A DNA stretch of 64,000 nucleotides, taken from positions 1 to 64,000 of the forward strand of contig NZ_JAERRB010000003.1 in NCBI RefSeq assembly GCF_016735595.1, given 5' to 3'. Source of the stretch: Chryseolinea lacunae (GTDB taxonomy: Bacteria > Bacteroidota > Bacteroidia > Cytophagales > Cyclobacteriaceae). The notes beneath the pieces were generated by a model. That model was not told where the DNA came from. It worked only from the letters and a program-made list of their open reading frames with translations, and did no database searches. The translations under genes were made by a program, and so were the position numbers. Below are positions 28,249 through 37,271 of the stretch, in pieces (the first letter of the stretch is position 1; each line of letters starts with the position of its first letter).

Positions 28249-28476
28249 CAAAGCACAAATTGAATTTCTCCTGACCGGAATGAAGGTTAAGGTTTACAAG
28301 ACGAAGGGACGTCTTGATCGCGTGTCATTTCACATGAAAACTTCATGACGATGGGGGCTGATTCAAACCCCGGAAAGGATTTCCGCCACGCCTCGAAGTG
28401 GAAGCCATGAACGCCTATATGCCACCGCTTGCTCGCCTGAACTTTCCCGACCAGGGCCAACGCGAATGGGTGGGGT

Positions 28477-28647
28477 GTGTTTGTGGGCGCGAAAAAAGAA
28501 TATCGCTTCATCAAGAATATGAAGGGCATGGCAATCATTATGTTGCGCACGTTTGATAAGCAGCACAAGAGTCCCTATGGCGATGTGCTGAATGTGCAGT
28601 TTGGATTTGAGTTTCCTATAAAGAAGAAAGTGAAGAATAATGTTTAG
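28477..28647 (+). pseudogene. C-terminal fragment of an outer-membrane-type protein
   Basis: 57 codons from GTG 28477 to TAG 28647 read VFVGAKKEYRFIKNMKGMAI...LRTFDKQHKSPYGDVLNV, then QFGFEFPIKKK. The pattern of alternating strands ending in FGFEFPxKKK looks like the last strands of an exported or outer-membrane protein. The upstream sequence has no continuous frame; a related-looking frame (AYMPPLARLNF) lies out of phase. Probably what is left of a longer gene. No other gene is seen between 28249 and 29078. Confidence 0.5.
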
Positions 28648-28730
28648 TGCCTGTACAAGCAGTTCAGCGACTGAACATGTCTAAAAAATTTGCTACCTTT
28701 ATTCCTATTACGAGTTGAACTAACAGTGAA

Positions 28731-28790
28731 AGGTGGAAATTCGGTGCACCAAGATTTTTGGCGCCTTCGAACAAATTGAAATACAAGAGG
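28731..28790. repeat. Short dispersed repeat, copy 3 (GGTGGAGAATCGGTGCAC type)
   Basis: AGGTGGAAATTCGGTGCACC followed by AAATTGAAATACAAG; matches 13909-13970 and 19777-19850. It lies in a gene-poor stretch with other debris, and no 215-bp repeat is beside it here. Confidence 0.45.
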
Positions 28791-28842
28791 TTTGATGAAG
28801 CCAAAAACTCCCTCCTCCTCTGCAACAACAAAAACTGAAAAG

Positions 28843-28864
28843 CCCCGACCAGGTCGGGGTTTTT
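28843..28864 (+). terminator. Rho-independent terminator hairpin
   Basis: CCCCGAC-CAG-GTCGGGG (28843-28859) followed by five T, preceded by an A-rich run, so it could work in both directions. No intact gene lies directly upstream on the plus strand; it may have served the decayed gene at 28477-28647. Confidence 0.75.
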
Positions 28865-28927
28865 CGTTTTGTGCCCGCCCCGAATGAAGCGCCTCGCTTC
28901 CATGAGGAGCGGGCACAAAACGAAAAA
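28860..28927. repeat. Perfect 19-bp inverted repeat enclosing an inner hairpin
   Basis: TTTTTCGTTTTGTGCCCGC (28860-28878) and its exact complement GCGGGCACAAAACGAAAAA (28909-28927) enclose a 30-bp loop with a further GAAGCG...CGCTTC stem. It starts within the T-tract of the terminator hairpin at 28843. The perfect arms suggest a recent insertion or conserved structured element rather than chance. Confidence 0.7.
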
Positions 28928-29077
28928 TGAGCGCAGCGAACTTTTCAATTTTGTTGTTGACACGCCCCCAAAGGGATCATGTCCTACATAATCCCCCACG
29001 AACTAAAATCGACATTCAATAAGACCAGCGTTTTGACAATTCCCGACAAAACACTTCCCGGGCGACAAGTCACATCG

Positions 29078-29560
29078 CTACTTCCCTGCCAGGCAATTTA
29101 TAACTCTAACACCATGTATCGCAATCGGCAATACATTGTATTTAAACGCAATGCTGTCGCCTCTGATTGATTTACCAAATTTAAAAATTGACGACTCTGC
29201 AATTCTACTCTCATTGATTTCGTACTCGAGTTCGACGGGCGCAATTTTCAATGAAGACATATACGACGGATATCCTGGACCGACGTTGTCAACTAACATG
29301 GTGTCAAGGGCATCTGTAACGATCGAAATGTTTTCAAAATGAGGGTTAAACTGTATCGCTTCATTGAAATTGGCTTTGGCAAAATTTCCATTACAATTCC
29401 TTTCATCAAATGATTTTGTCGGCACGAAGTACCAATGATCTGGATCCGTAAACAGAATAAATCCTTTCTCCAGTTTGTGCCCAATATTCCTTTTCGACGA
29501 ACAACTAGTCAATGCTTCAGAAATGACTGCCAACAAAACAATACAGAAAATTCTTTTCAT
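29078..29560 (-). CDS. Hypothetical lipoprotein
   Basis: A 160-aa protein with a lipoprotein signal (IFCIVLLAVISEALTSCSS, Cys ~20). The mature part is mixed alpha/beta (EKGFILFTDPDHWYFVPTKS; FNEAIQFNPHFENISIVTDA; SIAFKYNVLPIAIHGVRVIN). No recognised family. It should be anchored in a membrane on the periplasmic or outer side. It ends in gene-poor debris, and a divergent TlpA-like gene starts 258 bp away. Confidence 0.65.
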   Translation of the reverse strand: MKRIFCIVLLAVISEALTSCSSKRNIGHKLEKGFILFTDPDHWYFVPTKSFDERNCNGNFAKANFNEAIQFNPHFENISIVTDALDTMLVDNVGPGYPSYMSSLKIAPVELEYEINESRIAESSIFKFGKSIRGDSIAFKYNVLPIAIHGVRVINCLAGK

Positions 29561-29818
29561 TATTTCTCGCTGTTATCTTCAATCAACGTTTAGATGGAAC
29601 CAAAATAAAGTCAACGAATTTACATCGACAAATTGCTTATAAACACAACTCTTGAGAATTTACTCAACAGAATTGATCCATTGTCTTATTACTAAGTATG
29701 CTTTGCATTCCGAAACGTACAATTTTTTATGACCGCAGAAATGTTTCTTTACTATTGAGAAATCAGCCATTTACAGCGGCTCTCGGTAGCTAATCATACT
29801 ATAAAAAATAGGAGCCAG

Positions 29819-31264
29819 ATGCATTTAAGAACAATTTTCGTGGTAGTTAGCCTGGCAGTAGCAGCATTGAATGCCTCTGGCCAAAGCTTCGATCTGGACG
29901 GAACAACCATGATAAAACTCACCATCAGTCACCCTACCGGAGTTGTCCCAATTTCCTTTTTCACCTGTCATACTTTTCCCGTATTTGATTGTGCCGAAGT
30001 CAGGGACACGATTTCTATGGACCAAAAATCCGTAAGCGTAAACGTGCCGGTTCGTAGTTTACAAGAAGGTGATCTTACAGTGGGCGATAAACGCCTTCAT
30101 CTTTTAATGATTCCAGGTGACACTATAGTCATCAAGTTGACCAATTCGACACGAGACGCTATGGTAGACTATGTGGGAAAAACAAAAGATGTGCAGCTCT
30201 ACTATCTTTACAAGGCCCGCCAATTCCCAGTTTCTGTTGCGCAACAAATGATGAATGCAAGCGCCAGCACAACGACCCTGGTCGATTTCAAAGCAAAGGC
30301 CGATATTTTATATCTTCAGGAGGAGAAATTTTGGAAGTCGGCAAATGATAATACAATAACGATTGAAGGCAAGACCGTGCAGACGAAACAAAGTTTGCCC
30401 TCCTGGTTCATCAGATATGAAAATGACGCGATGCGATACAACAATGCCATGAATCGTGTGTATGCCATCGGATATCAGGAATTTATTATGAAAAAGAAGA
30501 TGGATATCCCAGAAGGATATTTCGATTTCCTTAAATCAATTTCGTTGAGCAACGAGTTAGCTGTGCACGACGGCGCTTATGAAATGTTCCTGCTTCAATA
30601 TTTTGGCTTTAAGTCTGCTCGTGGCAAGGGCAACTATGGTCATCATAAGGAATTTCAATTGGCCGACGAAGCATTGAGTGAAAGGGTGGCCGGCTTTTAT
30701 AAGTTATCGTCCATCAGCACATCGTTGGGAGACTCGCCATCTAATGTCATTCAGGACCTGGACAGCATAAAACTCCTAGCAACCTTTCAACACCTGGCAG
30801 ACTACTTACGCAAAACAGCTGAGGCGAAGGTGTTGGCGTTGAGTGCACACGACAATGCTCCGGACTTCTTCTTAGAAGATGAGATTGACTCTCTTGTATC
30901 ATTAAGCCAGTATAAAGGCGAAGTTGTTTATCTATCGTTTTGGTTCGCCGGCTGCAAACCTTGCGTTGAAGAATTTCCTTTTGAGAACGACTTAGTGAAA
31001 AAATTCGAAGGGAAGCCCGTAAAGATCATTAGCATTTGCACGTACACCAACAAGGCAAAATGGCTAGAGATGATCAAAACCCACAAATTGAGAATGGTGA
31101 ATCTTTTTGCAAACAAAGCCTGGGGAAACAAAATTAAACAGAGCTACAAGATTGGTTCATATCCACACTACGTCCTGATTGGCAGGAATGGCCACGTCAT
31201 TCAGAATTTTGCCAAACGTCCAAGAGAGATTTCAAATGAAATCCAAAAAGCCCTGGATCAATAA
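29819..31264 (+). CDS. TlpA-family thioredoxin-like protein, exported
   Basis: A 481-aa protein with a signal peptide (MHLRTIFVVVSLAVAALNAS...GQ). The first ~340 residues form the beta-rich/helical N-terminal region common in Bacteroidota TlpA-like proteins. A thioredoxin fold follows from ~345 (NAPDFFLEDEIDSLVSLSQY; VVYLSFWFAGCKPCVEEFPF; SYPHYVLIGRNGHVI with the cis-Pro). The redox pair is Cys-Lys-Pro-Cys, and the helix and cis-Pro are intact. It should reduce or isomerise disulfides in the periplasm. An AGGAG-like site precedes the ATG. The gene stands alone, directly upstream of the IS481 insertion. Confidence 0.88.
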   Translation: MHLRTIFVVVSLAVAALNASGQSFDLDGTTMIKLTISHPTGVVPISFFTCHTFPVFDCAEVRDTISMDQKSVSVNVPVRSLQEGDLTVGDKRLHLLMIPGDTIVIKLTNSTRDAMVDYVGKTKDVQLYYLYKARQFPVSVAQQMMNASASTTTLVDFKAKADILYLQEEKFWKSANDNTITIEGKTVQTKQSLPSWFIRYENDAMRYNNAMNRVYAIGYQEFIMKKKMDIPEGYFDFLKSISLSNELAVHDGAYEMFLLQYFGFKSARGKGNYGHHKEFQLADEALSERVAGFYKLSSISTSLGDSPSNVIQDLDSIKLLATFQHLADYLRKTAEAKVLALSAHDNAPDFFLEDEIDSLVSLSQYKGEVVYLSFWFAGCKPCVEEFPFENDLVKKFEGKPVKIISICTYTNKAKWLEMIKTHKLRMVNLFANKAWGNKIKQSYKIGSYPHYVLIGRNGHVIQNFAKRPREISNEIQKALDQ

Positions 31265-31286
31265 GGCTACTGGCGCTTTATTTGTA

Positions 31287-32606
31287 GTAGTTCCGACTTA
31301 ATCTGACCGTTGGGTTAACTTAGAAGTGCAAACTATCTAAAGTCAAACCCTTTAAACTGTCAGAAAATGAGAACAGAATCTAAGTAATCAAAACGAAATT
31401 AGGTCTTATAAATCTGGCTGAACATTTAGGTAATGTCAGCCAGGCATGTCGAATGATGGGTTATTCCCGCGACAGCTTTTACAGAACCAAAGAACTCTAT
31501 GATACGGGTGGAGAACTGGCTTTGAAGGAAGTCAGTCGAAGAAAGGCTATTCCCGAAAATCGAGTCGAACCAGAAATCGAAGACGCGGTTGTTCAGATCG
31601 CTATCGAGCAACCGGCGCTGGGGCAAGTACGTGTTGCTAACGAGCTTAGAAAGCGAGGTGTATTCATTTCTCCGTGCGGAGTTCGTTGTGTATGGCAGCG
31701 TCATGATATGGAGACATTTGCCAAGCGTTTAGCTGCACTGGAGGGTAAGGTTGCTCAGGAAGGACTTATCCTCACAGAAGCTCAAATGATTGCCATGGAA
31801 CGCAAGCGAGAGAAACGCGAAGCCTTCGGGGAGATCGAGACAGAGCATCCAGGTTAACTTAGGCGCTCAGGATACTTATTATGTTGGCAACATTAAAGGC
31901 GTTGGCCGAATCTATCAGCAGACCTTCATTGACACTTACACCAAGGTGGCATTTGCCAAGCTCTATGATCGTAAGAATGCTATCACTACAACGGACATGC
32001 TCAACGACAAGGTGATGCCATTCTTCGAGGAGCAACAAATTCCTTTATTGCGCATGCTCACAGATCGAGGTACGAAGTATTGTGGCAAGGCCGAGCATCA
32101 CGAGTATGAACCCTATCTGAGAATCGAAAACGTAGAGCATTCCAAAACAAAAGTTAAGAGTCCGCAAAAGCAATGGAATCTGTGAACGTTTCCACAGGAC
32201 CATCCAAGATGAATTCTATGCCTTTGCTTTCAGAAGGAAGCTTTACAATTCGTTAGAATCGCTCCAGACAGATCTTGATCAATGGATCAGCGAGTACAAT
32301 GAGCAACGGACACACACCGGGAAAGTATTGCTATGGAAGAACGCCTTGGGAAACCTTTATCGCCACAAAGGAAATCGTTCTTGCCAAAATGGTTGATCAA
32401 AGTTATCAATCAGCATAAGTACACTTTTTTATTTCTTCCTCGTAGGCCGTAAACAGCCGCAAGCGGAAAATAAGTCAAGGGTGGCGTTGGGCGCGCGAAG
32501 GATTTTGCGCGGCCACTCGCGAAGCCCTTGACTTATTTGGAGCGGTGGCTACCTTTGTCTAGGAGGAAGGAATGCCTACCTCAACTGTCAGGTCAAGTAC
32601 TAGCTA
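31287..32606 (+). mobile_element. Decayed IS481-family insertion sequence
   Basis: The left end near 31302 reads CTGACCGTTGGGTTAAC. The right end, read on the complementary strand, begins CTAGTACTTGACCTGACAGTTGAGGT. The shared CTGACNGTTGNGKTA indicates terminal inverted repeats. Inside lie the broken transposase gene and a downstream ~190-bp tail with a GTCAAGGG...CCCTTGAC hairpin. A second solo copy of the 3' part is at 24389-24712. Exact ends and any target duplication were not fixed. Confidence 0.75.
31367..32418 (+). pseudogene. IS481-family transposase, at least three frame breaks
   Basis: Joined across frames, this is a DDE transposase of the IS481 type. The N-terminal helix-turn-helix reads [20 protein letters not shown] and [20 protein letters not shown]. 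The catalytic core reads DTYYVGNIKGVGRIYQQTFI with DTYTKVAF and ending LTDRGTKYCGKAEHHEYEPY. The C-terminus reads ERFHRTIQDEFYAFAFRRKL and SEYNEQRTHTG. A stop interrupts codon ~7, the frame changes near 31850 (between GEIETEHPG and NLGAQDTYY) and again near 32165 (AKSPQ/NGICERF), and an extra A in GGGAAAGTATTG shifts the tail. It cannot make an active enzyme. Confidence 0.88.
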
Positions 32607-32853
32607 TTAAAGTTAATTGGCCAAGAATTCTCGCCGCTCACATTTGAACGCTACACCACTTCCAACTAAGATGCAACGCAGACCACCAAAACCCATTCTT
32701 GGTGAAAAACAATGCCACACTTGTTCCAATTTTCGATTTTTTAGCAATTCATTTATAACATGATACATGGCTAAGCTATTAGCTTACTTCAAGCCTTTCA
32801 ATTTGTTTTAGTAGTCACCTTGTTTTCCGTAAGCTCAATCACCTTTGCAGCTT

Positions 32854-33249
32854 TTATTGTGCCTTTTTTAAAGGCAGTTTTTCAGACCAATAGGTATCGA
32901 GATTTATTCTCGGACTTGGTTCGAAGTTTCGCGAAATTATCAGATATTTTTTTGGCTGGTAGTCTGGATTAAATGTTCCGACTTCCTCGTAGCGCAGACC
33001 AAAACGCGACCTTCTGTATATTAAGAATTCAACTGTATAACCATCCTTTATCCACGTCGTATCCCTTGGCACTTTGAAAACATGATGCGCAGCCTTATTT
33101 GCTTTAAACGCCAACAACAATTTCCCATGCCAATACACTCTGTATCGCTCACCACTCATGTTTCCTTTGAAAATGACAGTCGCCGAATCCAATTGCGCGA
33201 AGCAGGGCAAGGAGACAAAAAGCGCAACAGTAATAATTGTCAGCTTCAT
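32854..33249 (-). CDS. Small exported protein, candidate immunity protein for the metzincin RHS tip
   Basis: A 131-aa protein. The preferred start ATG 33249 gives a signal peptide (MKLTIITVALFVSLPCFAQ). The mature part is small and beta-rich (ATVIFKGNMSGERYRVYWHG; VEFLIYRRSRFGLRYEEVGT; KKYLIISRNFEPSPRINLDT). It starts 33 bp after the RHS module whose tip carries an HExxH motif. Immunity proteins lie in this position, and an exported one would suit a toxin active in the periplasm. The start codon is the last unit of an (AT)9 tract. An in-frame upstream ATG at 33279 reads through this tract (YIYIY), so repeat-length change could affect expression. Confidence 0.6.
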   Translation of the reverse strand: MKLTIITVALFVSLPCFAQLDSATVIFKGNMSGERYRVYWHGKLLLAFKANKAAHHVFKVPRDTTWIKDGYTVEFLIYRRSRFGLRYEEVGTFNPDYQPKKYLIISRNFEPSPRINLDTYWSEKLPLKKAQ

Positions 33250-33265
33250 ATATATATATATATAT
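33248..33265. repeat. (AT)9 dinucleotide tract at a start codon
   Basis: Eighteen bases of pure AT repeat on the plus strand, whose minus-strand copy runs into the ATG of the small exported gene. Such tracts slip during replication, and this one sits where the ribosome-binding site should be. Confidence 0.8.
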
Positions 33266-33281
33266 GGTTTAACGTTCAAAT

Positions 33282-35360
33282 CTATCTACCTCTATAAAAA
33301 TTCCACCTATCAGAAAAAAGCGGCCTCCCCTGATTACGATCCATGAGACCTCCTTTTCCATACCTGTCACCTAAATTACCGTTATGACCCAGTTCATGAG
33401 AAGCGACTCGTCCTCCACTTGGATTATCCTCTCCGCCGTATTTGTTTAAATCAACTGGTTTGCCTCGTTCGGAAAGAGGCTTAAACTGGTCAGCATCGGC
33501 ATCATTCCGATCCATTATTTCACCTAGGTAACTATAACTAAAATCAACATTTATTTTATTGCTACCTTTTTGTGCCTCACCTTCTTGACCAAGTTTGTCA
33601 CTATCTGAGTTAATCACCATCAAAAATTCCGACGGCTTTACGGCCCTTTCGTCATCAACTACAGTAATTTCCCCGGTGAATTCGACTTTCGTTGAAACAA
33701 CACGTCCTTTTTTATCAGTTTCAGTTTTGTTCCATGTGTCTTTCATTTCCCTGGCCATCGTTTCCCCAGCTTCTTTTACTTCAGCTTTCGTACCCATCCT
33801 TCCCTGATTGTCTCCAGAAGATTTATCAACAATTTTTGCGTTATGAATTGTTACTGTCGTTTCGATTCTAACGGCCCTTCTAAAAGAAATTTGATTTAAT
33901 TGTCGACCATTTTTATCAAACCTTTTCCTGTCAACATATACCCCATCCGCTGGCACCATTCCATCCGGATCTGAGAATCGCATCGGATTATCAAACGCGT
34001 AGCAGTAAGGACTGTACCTGCGCATTATATCCGCCGCAGGATCTATTGACATAAAACGGCCTACCGACGGATTATATTGTCTAGTTTGAAAATCGTAGAT
34101 ATCCAGTTCCAAATCACCTCGTTTTTCTTTACCTCCAAAGAGGTAGTTATTTTCAAGTGTATTGCTTTGCTGATATGAATTTGCCGTCAAACCGAAGGGA
34201 TAAAAATCCGATGAACTTACCACATTCGATTTTAAATGCTCCACTTTAAAATCGTCAAAAAACACATCAACCGGTGTATCATTTTCATTGCTAAGATAAA
34301 TATAAGCATAGCCTGGTTCCTTCACCACGATCTGATCTGTTCCGTCAAACGCCAATCTTTCGTGCGGTACATCTGCTCCAGTCTCTTTTGCAATTGTTGA
34401 AATTTGGCGTGAGCCAAATCCATTTGGAATTGGGACCATGTCCTTATCGAAAAGAATATAGTTCAAGTAGGCTTTCGGTGGCGCGCTCACCTGCTCGGCA
34501 TGGTTGGTCGGTATAAACGGATATGTGCCACCACCAATGCTCCCCACATTTCCGCCGTCAATTAACGCTCCTGTAGGAGCCGTGCCCAAAGCCAAATTGC
34601 TTACTAAAGCTGCCAGTGCCGGCGTCCAGTTATTGCTATTCGAGTCTATGTATTTAACCCATACCTCGACATTGACTACATCGCCGGGACTAACACTGAG
34701 TGAACGTGCCAAACCATAGCGTTCGTTGGGGGTGCCCGCCAGACGTGTGGAATAGGACGTTAAACTGGCGTTTACACTCACCACGGATTGGGCACTGAAA
34801 TTCCCATCGATGCTCGTGGCCGTTATTGTTACGGCTCCTGTGGTTAGCGCCGTCACCAATCCTTTGCTGTCGACTGTGGCCACTTTGCATCGCTTGTTGT
34901 CCACTTAACATTTTGCTCAGAGGCTGTGGTGGGTGTGATGGACTTTGAAAGTTGACCAGTCTGTCCAGCAACAAGCGACAATCGCGAAGGCGAAATGATC
35001 AAGCTAGTCGCAGCAACCCAACCTGTTGTTACGTCTTTCACAGTAACTTTGTCAATCCAAACATCGATGTTTACTCCTTTTGCCAAATAAAAAGATAGTA
35101 CAGAATTTATTTCATCTCGTACGGCGGCATTGGAACTCACAAATTGAAACGGTCCAAAGGTTTGGACGGTGGTTGTCAAACTCACTGTGCTTGTCCAGAA
35201 GTCCGTGTTCGACGTTGTGCCGTTGACTGCTGCTGTGAGTGTTCTTGCTGATTGGGCTTTTGCCATGAAACTGATTTCGTAGGTTTTTCCCGTTTCGATT
35301 CGGAATGGCAAGGCACTTGACGCTTCAATGTAGTGTTGCCGTTGGATGAGACAAATTGAA
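33282..35360 (-). pseudogene. Truncated, frameshifted RHS module with metzincin-like peptidase tip
   Basis: The 5' part (35311-34853 and a bit upstream) encodes a carbohydrate-binding-like domain (RIETGKTYEISFMAKAQSAR) and the start of a Big_2-like domain (LIISPSRLSLVAGQTGQLSK). A missing A in SDAKVATVDSKG near 34890 shifts the frame, and a second shift lies near 35326. No signal peptide or upstream RHS core remains. The 540-codon 3' frame (34904-33282) is intact. It has a region homologous to the large RHS toxin (STRLAGTPNERYGLARSLSV; DVFFDDFKVEHLKS; SVGRFMSIDPAADIMRRYSP; DNPMRFSDPDGM), then a new tip ending in ASHELGHNGNLGDRY (His503, Glu504, His507, Asp513) and GLMDRN, a metzincin-like zinc site with Met-turn. 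This looks like an orphan tip cassette. Confidence 0.8.
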
Positions 35361-35418
35361 TTTTTCAGTCTTGTAAAATGAGTTTGACCTTTCCGCGGTG
35401 AAAAGGTAAGGGCGATAG

Positions 35419-35958
35419 CTAACCTCGTGGCGGAGGCGAGAGCACAGAATGATTGCGCTGGAGTAGCGAATACTCTTTTTCAACAAATGAAAGCAAGATA
35501 CACCAACCTGCGTCGGCCGATACAGACGTCGATTCTACAGAAGAGCAGTTCTTAAATAGTTTTGCGAATAAATCTAAGGTATGCTGCGCGCTTGCTGGTA
35601 AGTTATTGGTGAGGTTGGCATACTCGTGAAGTACATTGACCAGTTTCTTCTTTTTATGATCTTTGATGCACACCATAAACAGTGTGTCATTTTCGAGGCG
35701 CTGCTTTACAAGATGATAGTATTCGCCCCGGTGTTCAAATTCACCGTCCACCCTTTCGTAATCTTTTTGTTGTAAAGGATAGGGAAGCGAGATAGGCACC
35801 GAGATAACCACGAGGTCGTTTGACGAATAGTTGTCTGCATCCAAGCGAACCAGAATGTCTTTCTTCGCCCGTGATTTGGCCACCCAATAAACCAGGTAGT
35901 AACCGCCCATGTTAAACAGGAAGATCGAAAGGAAGAATATGGCAAATGCCTTTTTCAG
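35419..35958 (-). CDS. Conserved membrane-anchored hypothetical protein, start codon CTG or lost
   Basis: From ATG 35910 the protein has 163 aa. The 16 codons upstream in frame, back to CTG 35958, read as the missing part of an N-terminal membrane anchor (KKAFAIFFLSIFLFN, then MGGYYLVYWVAKSRAKKDIL). The expected start is therefore an ATG changed to CTG at 35958. The rest (LVVISVPISLPYPLQQKDYE, EFEHRGEYYHLVKQRLENDT) matches a Bacteroidota family I remember only as hypothetical membrane proteins. It may still be translated weakly from CTG or from the internal ATG. The upstream gap to 36414 holds no convincing gene. Confidence 0.65.
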   Translation of the reverse strand: MKKAFAIFFLSIFLFNMGGYYLVYWVAKSRAKKDILVRLDADNYSSNDLVVISVPISLPYPLQQKDYERVDGEFEHRGEYYHLVKQRLENDTLFMVCIKDHKKKKLVNVLHEYANLTNNLPASAQHTLDLFAKLFKNCSSVESTSVSADAGWCILLSFVEKEYSLLQRNHSVLSPPPRG

Positions 35959-36413
35959 AGGTTCAGGGTTTCTTGGATATAACTAGTTACGAATAATCTA
36001 CGGAGACGACAAAAAACATCAGGCCGTTTGTTGTCTCTATTGAAATAATTTGAAAATTAAGCCACCAAAATCGTCAAATCCTAAATAGTCTTTCAGATTT
36101 GGGCCCGATGATCAACCGCACCCGAAATCTGGCGGTCAGGCGTCTGCAAAACTATGGGCCAATACAAACCGAAATGTGATTGTCTGTCATCTCAGAATTT
36201 CCTGGCCATGGAATATCGCAATAGCTACAAAATATTTTTTACTCTTCTACAGCGCAATCCATCGTTGATATACAAGGTCATTAAGATGAAGGCCATCTAC
36301 CGCATAGTGAGCGTCCAAGTCAAACGAAACCTCCCCTACCGAAGGTTAAGGTATTTAGTTCACGCCGCAGAACTTCAAATACAAATCCCCGTTACACTGA
36401 ATTTAATCTACCC
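35959..36413. other. Intergenic region with one hairpin, no gene
   Basis: 455 bp. A frame of 87 codons (36154-36417) looks unlike a protein and overlaps the next gene's start. CAGATTTGGG (36097) and CCCGAAATCTG (36121) can form a stem around a GATGATCAACC loop; there is no T-run, so a terminator role is doubtful. Confidence 0.4.
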
Positions 36414-37253
36414 ATGAAAGCAACCCCACAAATCAATTCCATTCCCATTCCGTACAGGGGAAAAACATTCCAAATCGAATACTTCCACCGCACCGGAAAC
36501 AAAGAGACCGTTCTATTTATACATGGCTTGGGTGGAGCGAAAGAGAATTACTGGGAAGCGTGCAAAGCAGATATATTAAAAGATCATACCCTCATTTGTT
36601 TCGACAACCCCGGCACGGGAAACTCAACCTATTTCGACGACCTTCTTTTAAACATTGACGATCTTGTCGAGATAACAAGCCTATTCATCGATGCGCTCGA
36701 GATCAATAATTTCATTCTGGTTGGCACAAGCATGGGAGGTTTAACCACCTTGCTTTATCTGCAACGGGGAGGAAGTTCAAAGGCAAAAGCCTACATTAAC
36801 ATAGAGGGGAACCTAATGCCCGAAGACTGCATGTTTTCAAGCCAGGTAGTGAGTCATGACTATGAAAGCTTCCACAACATTGTTTATCCCAGGACAATCG
36901 TCGACATGAAGAAAAAAGGCAACACGGGCTACCACATCATTGCCAACAACCTTCAGCTCAACACGAACATACTGTCCTATTACAACTACAGCTTTCAAAC
37001 CGTTAGCTATTCGGCCAGCGGCGATCTGCTACGGCAATACATAAACCTGGACATGCCCCGGCTATTTATCTACGGTTCGGAAAACAGGAACCTGTCTTAT
37101 CTACCTGAGCTTCAAGAAAAGGGAATGGCCACGAAGGAAATTTCAGACAGCAATCACTTTGTGTTTTATGATAACCCAAAAGAAATGTACGACGTGATTG
37201 GTGAATTTATTCATGCATTGGAGCGTACACTCACCACCAATTCCACACCATAA
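36414..37253 (+). CDS. Alpha/beta-hydrolase
   Basis: A 279-aa cytosolic protein with the alpha/beta-hydrolase fold: oxyanion HGLGG (37-41), nucleophile elbow GTSMGG (Ser106), and a C-terminal His in SDSNHFVFYD (~247). The acid residue is probably in FIYGSENRN (~218-226). Pro/Gly patterns (FDNPGTGNS) match the usual start of strand 4 in epoxide-hydrolase/esterase-like members. Substrate not predictable. The gene has no close partner, and the convergent TPR gene ends 19 bp past its stop. Confidence 0.85.
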   Translation: MKATPQINSIPIPYRGKTFQIEYFHRTGNKETVLFIHGLGGAKENYWEACKADILKDHTLICFDNPGTGNSTYFDDLLLNIDDLVEITSLFIDALEINNFILVGTSMGGLTTLLYLQRGGSSKAKAYINIEGNLMPEDCMFSSQVVSHDYESFHNIVYPRTIVDMKKKGNTGYHIIANNLQLNTNILSYYNYSFQTVSYSASGDLLRQYINLDMPRLFIYGSENRNLSYLPELQEKGMATKEISDSNHFVFYDNPKEMYDVIGEFIHALERTLTTNSTP

Positions 37254-37271
37254 GTCTTCTGAGATAAAGCT

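Noticed and set aside
34853-35311. Separate 152-codon gene with Big_2-like domain
   Set aside because: Its sequence continues into the next frame after a one-base loss, so it is part of the broken RHS module.
36154-36417. 87-codon frame before the alpha/beta-hydrolase
   Set aside because: No recognisable domain, overlaps the next start, poor coding composition.
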